Below are positions 18,500 to 26,847 of a stretch of DNA of 26,847 nucleotides, one piece after another. The DNA is from Russula earlei. Lineage: Eukaryota; Basidiomycota; Agaricomycetes; Russulales; Russulaceae. A program made the translations under genes and the position numbers. The first letter of the stretch is position 1. Every line of letters starts with the position of its first letter. The stretch is from positions 1 through 26,847 of the forward strand of contig JAGFNK010000665.1 in assembly GCA_025769875.1 (NCBI GenBank), written 5' to 3'. The notes beneath the pieces are model-generated. The model was not told the origin of the DNA and ran no database searches. It was given only the letters and a program-made list of their open reading frames with translations.

Positions 18500-18710
18500 T
18501 AGAAGCAAAAGCACTCTTTGGATCCCGCACAGCCATATGAGAATGCCCTCATTCTTTCCGTGCTGGAACAGTGCTTCTTCACTGGGCCAGCATCTATTGG
18601 AGCTCGACTCCCAAGCAAGTTCAAGTCTTGCCGGAGTGACAGGGCTGATGAGAAGAAAATACCTATTCCATGCTTGCTCTCATTGCAACTGGTGTAAGTG
18701 CCACATCACA
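18500..18710 (+). pseudogene. DUF6532-like fragment
   Basis: One + frame reads DPAQPYENALILSVLEQCFF, TGPASIGARLPSKFKSCRSD, RADEKKIPIP; after a one-base shift it continues MLALIATGV. This resembles the end of the basidiomycete DUF6532 domain, whose usual pattern is hPYeNp.I..vL...FF.G..S.......F......IPvPmLALVATAv. DUF6532 has no known function and is highly expanded in mushrooms. The similarity is from memory and moderate. The fragment abuts the methyltransferase fragment without a spacer, giving a chimeric open frame (18474-19049) across the join. Confidence 0.5.
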
Positions 18711-18712
18711 CT

Positions 18713-19412
18713 TCCGGACCAGGCCCTCCTCGACAATTTGGCCCACAATGTCCACCAGAACGTCGAGCCCGCCCATTGTGCCACAATGTGCATGCAAGAA
18801 AACGTGTGGGGAGGCCCAGTTGACCCGCTTCTCAGGCTCCTCGTGCTGCCGCAGTTGGACACCAGCGGCAGTGCGAGCACCATGGCTGATGGTGCTTGTT
18901 GGGCAGATGCAGACGTGGATGTAGAAGAAAATGCAGATGGAGGAGTGCGCGGTGGTGGCGTTCTGTCCTTCGACTTGATCCTCCTCTCAGACCTCATCTT
19001 CAATCACTCACAGGTGTGCTGTGTTCCTTCATTGTTGACAAGCAAGTGATCATGTGTGTGCGCAGGGTGCGCCCTGACATTTTCTTTTAGCATCGCGCAC
19101 TGCTCACGACCTGTGAGCATGCCATCGCACCAGCTGGGTGCGTCCTCGTGTTTTATACCCACCGTCAGCCCCACCTTGCCTGGCACGACATGCAGTTTTT
19201 GACATGGCCCACAAGGCGAGGTGGAAGTGTGAAAAGGTGTCGGCGGACCGATTCCCATTACGTGTCACTGTCTTCGGGAGCCTTTGCTTTCTCTCAAACT
19301 CAATGACTTTTCTTTTTTTTCTCATCCTCAGCCGATCTTTCCTGATGACCCAGGTGAGGAGGAGGTGCGGTTGACTGTGCATGGTTGGAAGCTCACTCAG
19401 GCATGTCTTTGA
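18713..19412 (+). pseudogene. EFM7: EFM7/NNT1-family protein methyltransferase fragment
   Basis: EFM7 enzymes methylate the N-terminus and a nearby lysine of translation elongation factor 1A using S-adenosylmethionine. Exon 1 (18713-19013) encodes PDQALLDNLAHNVHQNVEPA, VWGGPVDPLL and FDLILLSDLIFNHSQ, the conserved post-II motif. A 77-bp GT-AG intron (19014-19090) follows. Exon 2 encodes HRALLTTCEHAIAPAGCVLV, FYTHRQPHLAWHDMQF, a one-base loss in a T run (19196-19200), then DMAHKARWKCEKVSADRFP. The next intron (19257-19331) begins AT instead of GT, and exon 3 (19332-19412) ends PIFPDDPGEEEVRLTVHGWK. The N-terminal cofactor-binding motif (ELGAG) is missing, replaced by the DUF6532-like piece. 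Truncation, frameshift and donor loss make it a pseudogene. Confidence 0.85.
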
Positions 19413-20165
19413 GGAAACACCATAATGCTAGGTGCACGCCAAGGTACACTCGGGACTGTCACGGTGCGCACCTGTTATCATATGGCCCTCCTACAATGAG
19501 TCAACGAGTCAACGCAAGGCTGAGTCATACGAAGAGCATGATCTATTATGTGGCCTACTGACAATCCCTGTATAACTGGACAGGTGTATACTGCCATCAA
19601 GGAGTGGGAGTCTAGCACTGGAGTCCCACGGTCTCAACTACTGCAAAATATTGTAGGGATAATTTGCTGATAATGTTGATATTTGATCAATATAATATCT
19701 GTCCTCAAAATGACAACACTTTGAATGCAAATAATTACCAATAATCAAGGTATTCCAAGGTATTCTCCTATATACTGGTACATACCAACATTTAGAGATA
19801 TTTCACAGATGTAGATTTCCCAGATGAACAAACCATGCAGCATGCAGGCAAGGCGTTGCAGCATCAAAATGCCGCCGAGGCCATACCCATGGCACTAGAC
19901 GACTTTAAGGCCTTGAGTGGATGTGTTCATCCATGTGCACAATGATGAGACTTTCAGGTACTTAGGGTGCACAATGAATAGGAATGGGGTACAAATGGTC
20001 ATGGCGTGTGTGGGGTGTTGGGAGCACGCTATGACCTGGTTTACTAAGTTGGATGCGTGACACCTCACTACTATCAAAAACATGTAGAGTGGACATAATT
20101 AACTTCTATCATATACTACTGTTATAGCCTTTGTGCAACTTAACGGTTCAATAACGTGCCCCAGA
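19413..20165. other. Unassigned stretch with a coding-like piece
   Basis: On the + strand about 19860-20066 reads AAEAIPMALDDFKALSGCVH and, after a one-base shift, VHNDETFRYLGCTMNRNG, then VMACVGCWEHAMTWFTKLDA and a stop. It looks like genuine protein, and FRYLG recalls reverse-transcriptase thumb regions, but I cannot assign it. 19413-19800 is AT-leaning with small direct repeats (AAGGTATTC twice near 19750) and no gene. Confidence 0.3.
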
Positions 20166-20309
20166 TAGGAGTGGTCAATGGGAGCGGTCAATGTAGGTGA
20201 TTTTTGGACGATTATTTGGACGATTATTTGGCAATTATCGAAGTCAAAAATTGCCAAATAATCGTCCAAATAATAATTGTACAAAAATCGCCTACATTGA
20301 CCACTCCTA
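20166..20309. mobile_element. Hairpin MITE with TA target duplications
   Basis: A 140-bp element (20168-20307) starts GGAGTGGTCAATG and ends with the exact complement CATTGACCACTCC, flanked by TA on each side (20166-20167 and 20308-20309). The left end carries a second near-copy, GGAGCGGTCAATG. Inner arms 20215-20236 and 20249-20270 are perfect 22-bp complements, so the element folds into one long hairpin. It has no coding capacity. TA duplications point to mobilisation by a Tc1/mariner-type transposase supplied elsewhere. Confidence 0.88.
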
Positions 20310-20310
20310 T

Positions 20311-20720
20311 TGATCGGCCATCTTACTGATGATTACTGACACTTATGAATGAGAAATCTCTTTATCGTGTTCTATCGATATCATGTGTTATCTCTAACTT
20401 ACTCCAGCATTGAGGTTTTCCCGATGACTAACTAGCGGTACATGGTGTCATATACTTTCGCCCATGGTCGATTTAGAGAGCGATAGTCACAATATGATGA
20501 GAGGTGATTGTCTACAAGGCCCATACAAGCAGAACCGCCATGACGCTCACTAACATTGCCAAACCGGCAACAGCTGTAGGCTGCATACCTATCAGCTTGT
20601 CTCTGATATCCCAGACCTACGATGATGGCGTACCTCAGGATGATGACATCAGTTTCCACATTTGTGGTGATGGCCAATGCCTCCAGGGATTTAAGCAATA
20701 TTAGTGATCTAAGTGCTGAA
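20311..20720. other. Unassigned stretch, downstream of WD40 pseudogene
   Basis: This would be the 3' flank of the minus-strand WD40 remnant. A minus frame stays open through it but only as a read-on in another frame. No domain, repeat or RNA gene is visible. Confidence 0.35.
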
Positions 20721-21605
20721 CTACACACCACATGACATGGTGCACCAGACTCGGACTTCATTGCAAGATGCTGTTGCAAGGTACATGATACTGGTGCTCT
20801 CTGGGGCATGGACCTGGAAAACAGGTGAGTCGGGGTGAGGAGGACACAAAGGTCATGCAAAGTACTGAAACGGCATGCAGGGTTATACCCGCTTTGTGGA
20901 TCATCAGCCTCAGGATAAATGCAAAGAGATCGGCAAATGGGACGCATGGTGATGCTGAATTGACTGCAGCTGATCACCTTTCTTGACATCCCAGAGCGTT
21001 ACAATCCCATCATTTGTTGCACCGCAAAATACGATCCCTCCGGGCAGGAACATTGTTGGGTACTTATCAACGCCACATGGTAGGCGGTGTGCATATGTAT
21101 GCAGAATGATCCCAGAATCTAAGCTGTATAGATCATATCCACTGCATTTTGCAGCGCATAATTGAAGGCCAGTTGGGGAAAGAGAGCTTCCAAGCCTTTT
21201 TTGAGTTGATGAATTAGCAACTCATTGCAGCAACTCCGACTCAGGGAGTTACATACATTGGAGATGGCATATTGATCGACAGCATGACAGTCATCTTCTT
21301 GATATCCTATAGTCTACCATAGCTTCAGATTTTGAGCATGAACAACAAACTGCGCAACAGGACATACTGAATGCTGTGATGGCGATAGGCTATGATTAGT
21401 CTGATGTCACCAGCAGTTGACCAACTGCGCCAGTGCAGCCCGGTCAAGACAATTTCAGCATCATAATTGTCTGCAGATTTCTTAGGTACACCCAGACATC
21501 TATGTCCTTTCCAATCATCTGAAGTACATACAGCCTCAGAACGATCAGATGCAGCGAAGGACTTATGATGCTTGTCCCCCTCCCAGACCTGGATGTCCAT
21601 TCCAC
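20721..21605 (-). pseudogene. WD40-repeat protein pseudogene, C-terminal part, cut by Gypsy family 2
   Basis: WD40 repeats form beta-propellers that scaffold other proteins. Exon 1 (21368-21605) reads MDIQVWEGDKHHKSFAASDR, DAEIVLTGLHWRSW and DIRLIIAYRHHSIQ before a GTATGT donor at 21367. After the intron the frame gives FVVHAQNLKLW, a stop, QEDDCHAVDQYAIS, and at 21187-20945 LSPTGLQLCAAKCSGYDLYS, YPTMFLPGGIVFCGATNDG and IVTLWDVKKGDQLQSI. A 75-bp intron (20888-20814) leads to a last exon VHAPESTSIMYLATASCNEV, RVWCTMSCGV and a stop at 20721-20723. The blades end in the usual W-D or V-W strings. One stop and frame breaks inactivate it. The 5' end stops exactly at the LTR edge; the rest should lie beyond the retrotransposon, outside the window. 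Confidence 0.78.
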
Positions 21606-22433
21606 TGTCAAGACACATACTGCTGATCCGTGTGGACTCAGGAGCAGGTGGGCAAGGATCGGAACAGATGGTACACGGCGTAGGCAGCGTTAAACAGGAG
21701 GACGAGCCAAATGACTAGAATGTACCAGATGGGGACTGGTACGTGTAACTGGAGGCAGAGGCGAAGACTGGAGGCCAGTGCAGCGAGGGGCTTTAGACAA
21801 GGCAGTCATTGAAGAGTACCTTGGAAGCAAGGGGAATCTTTAAACTGAGCGGTCGCGGGGGAGTACCCAGGAAGATGAGAGTATCACAAATGGACAGTCT
21901 GACGACTGCCATGCTTCATTGGGGCTTATATACAGTGTACAGGATCGATTACAAAGAACTGGGACTATTCTAGACTCTTTGGTACCATCCAATAGGACTA
22001 CAGAGGCATAAACTTGCTTGTGTCGAGTTTCAGGCTTACTGAGCACATTACTGATCATTGTGGAGTGATGACATCATTATGATGTCACTTTGGAGCACTT
22101 AGTGAGCCTATGAGGTCACTGTGGAGTTGCTCAGTCAGCCATGATGTCATTGGAGCCTTGATGACGTCAGATGGTTTATGCAACAGTTTCTAAGAGTTTG
22201 TGCCACTGTTTTGGGTCCTTGGTGGCTGGGTGGCCATGTGGCTGCCACGCGATGATTACCCGATTAGGAAACAGGTGCCTGGTCGTGTTATAGTGCCTTG
22301 GCAATTGCCATATCTTGTACCGCAGGAGGGATAGCCCAGAAAATGGAAGGGAGTCGGTAATGCAAAGTGAGAGAGGTCTCTCTTGAGTGAAATAGGACAA
22401 TCTATGGCCAGGACCTGGCCTTGGTTCGTAACA
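21606..22433 (-). repeat. 3' LTR of Gypsy family 2 (copy E)
   Basis: This 828-bp LTR runs (+ strand) from TGTCAAGACAC to GGTTCGTAACA. Full-length similarity to solo LTR D (2984-3812) defines both edges. On the minus strand it holds the TGACnTCA array (TGACGTCA at 22162-22169), a TATATAAG box near 21926-21933 and the GGACAGTC-type stem near 21893-21911. Confidence 0.96.
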
Positions 22434-22447
22434 TTCATCCCGTCTTT
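22434..22447 (-). other. Polypurine tract of Gypsy family 2
   Basis: Minus-strand AAAGACGGGATGAA lies directly before the LTR start TGTTACGAACC. It differs from the family 1 tract at one position. Confidence 0.85.
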
Positions 22448-23427
22448 ATAGACTTGTTGCTCCTGCAACAGTAGGGACTTGTTTCTTTGGAAGGTGGAGT
22501 AGTTTGCATGTGAAAAGTCGAAGTCTGTTCATTTGTAGGAAGTTCTTTCTTGTTCTATGGATTGCTTTGAGAATAGCTGTAGTTGATTGAGTGCATGTGA
22601 TCGCAGGGGTTCTCTGAAAGGTTCGTTGGTAACAAGGATAAAGATAGTCGTCGATGGAGGTCATGATGAGAGTTGTTGGTTTAGGGGTCACTCCTGGTGG
22701 GAATCATTTTAAGCGCCTTCGGATATTTCTGATGGAAGTCTTTAACAAGTAATTGCGCTTTTGATAGGCTAGATGCTGGTTCCCAAGTGTTTTCTGTGGC
22801 AGTGTAACCTTTCCATTTAACTAGGTATTGGATCCCTTTGCAGTTTGGGGAGAGCCGAGAGTTTAAGATCTGTTCTACTTCATATTGTTCTTCTTCTTCA
22901 ACTAGTATCGGTGGCGGGTTTGAGAAGTTAGGACCGTGGGCAGTGGTTTCTTTGTAAGGTTTAATCAGGGAATGGTGAAAGACTGGGTGTATCTTCCAGG
23001 ACTTTGGTAGCTCAAGGCGAACATTGACTGGACAGGCAGTGATGACTTTGAATGGTCCGTAGCGTCGAGGGGCTAGTTTTGCTTTTGGGTGAGTGGTTCA
23101 TAGATTTGTGGCTTCCAACCATACTTGATCCCCTTCTTTAAAACAAAATGTGGAGGTTTGGGGTCCTGATTGCTTCATGATCTCAGCTGCTCGGTTCAGG
23201 GAGGCAGCTACTTCTTCTCTGAGTTGGTCTAGTCTTGTTAGTCTTTCTTGGATTGAAGGGAACTTTGATGCAAAAGCAAGGGGCGGAGCAAATGTTGGGT
23301 TAAAGCCATACCAGACCTTGAAAGGGGGTTTGTTTGTAGCACTGTGTTGTCTGGCATTATGTGCAAACTCCATAAAGGGAATTAGTTCTGCCCAATTGTC
23401 CTGCTTGGTGGTTGCAAAATATTCGTA
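22446..23427 (-). pseudogene. Family 2 pol C-terminus: integrase tail, GPY/F module, chromodomain, extension
   Basis: The frame 23373-23098 reads MEFAHNARQHSATNKPPFKV, YGFNPTFAPP and VWLEATNL, then a stop (23098-23100) where family 1 has Arg. The same frame continues PKAKLAPRRYGPFKV, HPVFHHSLIKPYKE and the chromodomain (YEVEQIL, YLVKWKGY, ENTWEPASSL), ending at 22681. A second frame (22691-22446) carries about 80 more residues and ends TVAGATSL, matching the VAGATKS end of family 1. Family 2 therefore has a C-terminal extension reached by a one-base shift near 22685. A one-base insertion (extra C at 23404) separates this part from the integrase core. The chromodomain is intact in sequence, but the gene is broken. 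Confidence 0.88.
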
Positions 23428-23960
23428 GGTATTGTTCTAGTTCTTGGTTAACTCGTTCTGTTTCTCCATCTGTCTGAGGGTGATATGCTGTGCTCAATGA
23501 TACCTTGACATTTAATTTCTTCCATAGTTCTTGAGTGACTTTTGCTGCGAATTGAGGGCCTCTGTCTGATATTATTTGTGTTGGGAGGCCTACTCTCCTC
23601 CAGACATTGTTCATGATTAGTGTTGCTGTTTCATCCGCTGTGATTGTCTTGTGGCAGGGGGTAATGATTATTGCTTTGCTGAATCGATCTACCACGACTA
23701 GGAGGCTGTCAAAGCCTTGTGAAACTGGTAGGTCTGTGATAAAGTCCATGGTAATGCTCTTCCATACTTCTCCAGCTGGTGTAATTGGTACGAGGGGTGT
23801 TTCTGTCTTTGGGCGGTTCTTTGTACTTTGGCAAATTGCGCAACCATCTACATAACCTTTGACATAGGTTAGCATTCCTGGCCACCAATAGTTTCAGGCT
23901 GATTAGTTTTGTAAGTTTTCCATTGGCCAGGATGTCCGGTGGTGAGAGGAGTCATGATGT
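23357..23960 (-). pseudogene. Family 2 integrase core
   Basis: The 172-codon frame 23875-23357 holds CAICQSTKNRP (the CC half of the HHCC zinc finger) and the rve domain. Catalytic residues are visible: Asp in ITMDFITDLP, Asp in IISDRGPQF and Glu in TDGETERVNQELEQY. The integrase inserts cDNA into the genome. The histidine half of the zinc finger lies upstream near 23900-23960 in other frames, broken by indels. At the 3' side the frame runs into the insertion at 23404. Confidence 0.92.
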
Positions 23961-24289
23961 AGTTTCAGAATTTTCTTTCGTAGGGTGTCATTGTTTGGGA
24001 TGTAGACTTTCCCTTTGAATAATATTAGTCCATCTTCGAGGTTCCAGTCTTGTAAGCCTTTGGATAATCGTCTTAGGTCCATTCTTTATAATGATTGCTA
24101 ACATGCGTTAGATACTTCTGGGTCATATTCTTTGCTAGATCGCAGTTGTTGTCGAAGTTCTTGGTCGCCGATCATGGTTCTGTGGCAGAGGTGCAGTGTT
24201 GCTCTAATTTTAAAATATTTGTCATCTAGGAGCACCTTTCCATCATTTTCATTTTGTATCCCCTCTTTAAAGTCTGGCCGTCCTGGACA

Positions 24290-24800
24290 GACCGTCTGCT
24301 TTGTTCATGGTTCCTGGGTGATGGGTGATGGCAAAGTCAAAGTTGCTGAGAAGGAGTGCCCATCGGGCTTGTCGTCACATGAGTTTTTGTTTTGTCATGA
24401 AGTATGTCAAATTATTGTGGTCTGTCCATAGATCAATGGGGTGTGTAGCGCCTTCAAGGTAGTGTCGGAAGTGCCAGAGGGATGAGACGACGGCCAGGAG
24501 TTCTTTATCATAGATCATGTAATTTCGTTGTGCAGGGGTCCAAGGATTTTGAAAAATAGGCTACTGGGTGATATCTGTTAAATTCATCAGGTTGTTCCAA
24601 GATTGCGCCTGACTGCAAAGTCGCTTGCATCGCAGATGAGCCGAAAGGGTTTAGTATGATCAGGTAACATGAGGATTGGGGCTGTCATGAATGCCTGGAT
24701 TAATTTTCTAAATGCTTGTTCTTCATCGTCTTTCCCATTTAAAGGGTTGTTCCTTCTTTGTTAGATTAAACAAGGGTCGTGCCATTCGTGAAGTATTGGT
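24290..24800 (-). pseudogene. Family 2 RNase H domain
   Basis: Minus-strand pieces read FRLICDASDFAV, then after a frameshift near 24610 DEFNRYHPVAYFSKSLDP, YDKELLAVVSSLWHFRHYLE, PIDLWTDHNNLTYF and [20 protein letters not shown]. The catalytic D, E and D of Gypsy RNase H (CDAS, DKEL, TDH) are present. RNase H removes genomic RNA during reverse transcription. Stops (for example in MTKQKLM-stop-RQARW) and frameshifts inactivate it. 23960-24290 links to the integrase and has only broken frames. Confidence 0.88.
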
Positions 24801-24943
24801 GGATAAATTGTCGATAGAAGTTACAAAATCCTAGAAATGCTTGTACCTCTGTAACGTTGGTTGGAGTAGGCCACTTTGTAATGCCTATTAACTTGTCTTG
24901 GTCCATGGATATTCGTCCTTGGGAGATATTGATACCTAGGTAA

Positions 24944-25700
24944 CTAATAGAGGTTTGTCGAAAAGCACACTTTCTCTGGTTTCAAGTATAAATCGTGGTC
25001 TTGGAGTGTCTTCAGGACCTTGTGTGTCCAGTCATCCAGTTCGTTCAAGGTTTGTGCCATTATTAGTATATCATCTAGATAAACGACCACTCGTTCAGTG
25101 GCAATGTATTTTGCTAGGATGGTGTTCATAAAGCGTTGGAAAGTGGCTGGGGCATTGCAAAGACCGAATGTCATTATCAATGGTTCAAAGAGTCCTAATG
25201 GTGTCTTGAATGCTGCAAGGTGTTCATCGCCCTCTCTCAGGTGGATATTGTTGTATCCCCATCGTATGTCAAACTTGGTAAAGTATTGGGCTCCTTGGAG
25301 TTTGTCGATTAATTCAGGAATCAAAGGTAGTGGATACGTGTCTTTGACATGTTGCTGTATTCAGGGCTCTGTAGTCTTGTACTGGTCGTAGATTTCCTCC
25401 TTTCTTTTCTACAAAGAAGAATGGACTGGCAATAGCTGCTTTTGATGGTTAGGATAGTGCCTCTTTTCAAGTGTTCATCTAAGTATTCCTTTAGGGCTTG
25501 TAGTTCTTTAGGAGTAAGTCGGTAGTTACCAGAATCACGTTGGGCGATCCCTGGTTTCAGATTGATTGCATGGTCCCATGGTTGGTGAGCAGGAAGGTGT
25601 TGAGAGGCTTGTTCATTGAAAACCTTTCACCATTTCAAGAACTGGGTAGGGATAAGTTCGTCTAATGTCTTGGGGGGTGTTTCTGCATTGGCTAGCTTGG
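24944..25700 (-). pseudogene. Family 2 reverse transcriptase
   Basis: The 126-codon frame 25324-24944 contains [49 protein letters not shown] and VVVYLDDILI; the YLDD catalytic box is at 25070-25081. It ends LYLKPEKV. Upstream, to about 25700, broken frames keep PWDHAINLKPG and YRLTPKELQALKEYLDEHLK, the RT N-terminus. Downstream, in another frame, GRISMDQDKLIGITKWPTPT continues into the thumb and connection. The palm is intact in sequence but frame breaks on both sides prevent a full polyprotein. Confidence 0.92.
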
Positions 25701-25779
25701 TAGCTGTGGTTGACTTGGCTCTTATGCCAATTGTTATTGGTCTAAATGCATCGTGGATTTGTTCAGTCCACACATGGGT

Positions 25780-26400
25780 TCAATAGCCTTCAGTATCTGG
25801 GAAAATTAGTGCAGCAACGTTTGCAAACTCAGGTTCTTCTTCATCAGGAAAAGTGAGCGCTTGTATTTGGTAATTCTGCATTCCAGATGCAGATGCAATG
25901 GTTATGCTCGGGTGTGTGGTAAGGCAGGTTCGTGGGCAGTTCCTTAGTGTGATTGTATCATTTGCCCAATCAATATCTGGGTTGTGGTGTTGTAGCCAAT
26001 CTGTTCCTAAGATAATGTCATGATCTCCAATGTTAGTGACAAGGAATTCTGCTTGTTCATCATGAGTAGCGCCTGTGTGCACTTGTATGCAAAGTCTTTG
26101 GATGGTGCTAAAGCGTATTAGTCCATCGGCATTTTGTGATACATCTACATTTTGTGCTGGCAAGGGTTTGGTCATGGTTCAGGAGGTGCAGGTGATGTCT
26201 TTGTGCGAATCGTTCGTGGATTATCATTCCTTCTGCCTCCACTGTCAAGCAGGGCTCTTGCACCGATTTCTTTGCCACTTGTCTTCCCCACAAGAGTAAC
26301 TTTTAAGGCAATGGATGGGGAATGAATATTCTTGGTAAAAACCTTGGAGTAATTGATTTCTCTTTGTATCATACTGATTTGGACTGTGTCCCTTCTCGGT
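25780..26400 (-). pseudogene. Family 2 aspartic protease
   Basis: Around 26230 the minus strand encodes GARALLDSG, the active-site DSG of retropepsins. An extra C on the + strand (26236/26237) shifts the frame; the continuation AEGMIIHERFAQRHHLHLL is in the next frame. A further shift leads to the 131-codon frame 26175-25780 with IRFSTIQRLCIQVHTGATHD, FLVTNIGDHDIILGTDWL and QHHNPDIDW, the usual second half. The enzyme cuts the Gag-Pol polyprotein. Confidence 0.88.
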
Positions 26401-26417
26401 GGCAGAAGGGGGTCCAA

Positions 26418-26847
26418 TTAAAAATCCATAGGAGCAGATCTTGGGCGGAGGATTGAGTCCGCAAGTGTTTCTCTCCAAGTTGTCAATGATGCAACAGGAA
26501 TAGGTTCTTCTTGTGTAGGTTCGATGTTTTCATCTTGGATGGTTGTAGCTCTGACTGTTTGGGGGCGAGATCCTTGTCGTTGGCGTCCTTGGGCTGCTTT
26601 CTTTGCTCTACATTGATTTGCCATATGGTTCTTCTTTCCACAATAAAAGAGGTTGTTCTTGTCGAATTCTTTCTCTGCATCTGTGAGGGGTTTTCTTTCA
26701 CTTCTGGATTCCCAGGGTTCGTTCAGGTTCTCCTTGGTACAAGTTAATTTCCAATGGATTGTCTGATCCTTGAGTGTTTAATCCTCGGGCACGCACAGAG
26801 CGTCCTCCTCGAAAAGCAGTGGAGTTGTATAGGTGGAAAAGGTTTGT
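26418..26847 (-). pseudogene. Family 2 Gag C-terminus with damaged zinc knuckle
   Basis: A minus frame reads KPLTDAEKEFDKNNLFYCGK, KNHMANQCRAKKAA. This is a CCHC zinc knuckle (C-x2-C-x4-H-x4-C) of the nucleocapsid type, but the first Cys is absent (NLFYC). The tail (about 26620-26418) is Gln-, Thr- and Arg-rich and leads to the protease. Most of Gag lies outside the window. Knuckles of this type bind the element's RNA; loss of the first Cys should impair it. Confidence 0.72.

Larger units (their letters stand above)
21606..26847 (-). mobile_element. Ty3/Gypsy chromodomain retrotransposon, family 2 (5' end outside window)
   Basis: Minus-strand order is gag tail, protease, reverse transcriptase, RNase H, integrase, GPY/F module, chromodomain, polypurine tract and 3' LTR. 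This is the Ty3/Gypsy order with a chromodomain (chromovirus type). Several single-base indels and stops break the polyprotein. The 5' LTR, primer site and most of gag lie beyond the right edge. The 5 bp outside the 3' LTR read TCCAC (+ strand, 21601-21605); the same 5-mer should flank the other end. Confidence 0.95.

Noticed and set aside
19257..19331. A true AT-AC (U12-type) intron in the EFM7 fragment
   Set aside because: The 3' end is CAG, the length suits an ordinary small intron, and a single G-to-A change in a pseudogene explains the AT start.
19600..19640. Helitron 3' end (hairpin near GTGGGAGTCTAGCACTGGAG)
   Set aside because: The stem is imperfect, no CTRR terminus follows at the right distance and no matching 5' TC end was seen.
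19900..20066. LINE reverse transcriptase
   Set aside because: FRYLG alone is too short; no catalytic motif or endonuclease is present nearby.
24132..24431. Plus-strand frames opposite the family 2 pol region
   Set aside because: They are antisense shadows of protease, reverse transcriptase, RNase H and integrase, which have clear motifs on the minus strand.

Overview
The window looks like repeat-rich nuclear DNA of a mushroom-forming basidiomycete (Agaricomycetes). The evidence is chromodomain Ty3/Gypsy retrotransposons, a Tnp2-type CACTA-like (Plavaka-like) transposon with typical basidiomycete signatures, 75-77 bp GT-AG introns inside gene fragments, and a basidiomycete-type DUF6532 fragment. 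I cannot name the genus. I see no intact host gene. The region is a transposon graveyard in which pieces of unrelated housekeeping genes lie between mobile elements.

Layout. 1-1690: the 3' LTR (copy A) and chromodomain end of a minus-strand Gypsy element (family 1), cut at both ends. 1739-1860: a helix-turn-helix transposase fragment. 2441-3902: an acetyl-CoA synthetase pseudogene, split by an 829-bp solo LTR of a second Gypsy family with a perfect 5-bp target duplication. 4800-6520: a ~153-bp tandem array followed by AT-rich DNA with 211-bp and 190-bp repeats. 6691-8647: no recognisable gene. 8648-9281: truncated solo LTR copy B. About 9340-13640: a decayed Tnp2 transposase. 14140-15016: solo LTR copy C, which lost its TATA region. 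16510-17378 (minus): an APC1 (anaphase-promoting complex subunit 1) pseudogene. 18500-18710: a DUF6532-like piece joined to an EFM7-family methyltransferase fragment (18713-19412). 20166-20309: a hairpin MITE with TA duplications. 20721-21605 (minus): a WD40 pseudogene cut by the next element. 21606-26847 (minus): the 3' LTR and pol/gag of a nearly complete but frameshifted Gypsy element (family 2) running off the right edge.

How it fits together. Two related Gypsy families supply most mobile DNA. LTR copies are very similar within a family, so the insertions are fairly young, while the host gene fragments and the Tnp2 element carry many stops and frameshifts. The fragments keep introns, so they arose by DNA-level duplication or capture, not retrocopying. 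The main points of interest are this mosaic of host gene fragments, the regulatory repeats inside both LTR families (a TGACnTCA array in family 2, a perfect palindrome in family 1) and the tandem array. I found no CRISPR array, rRNA, tRNA or functional operon-like system.
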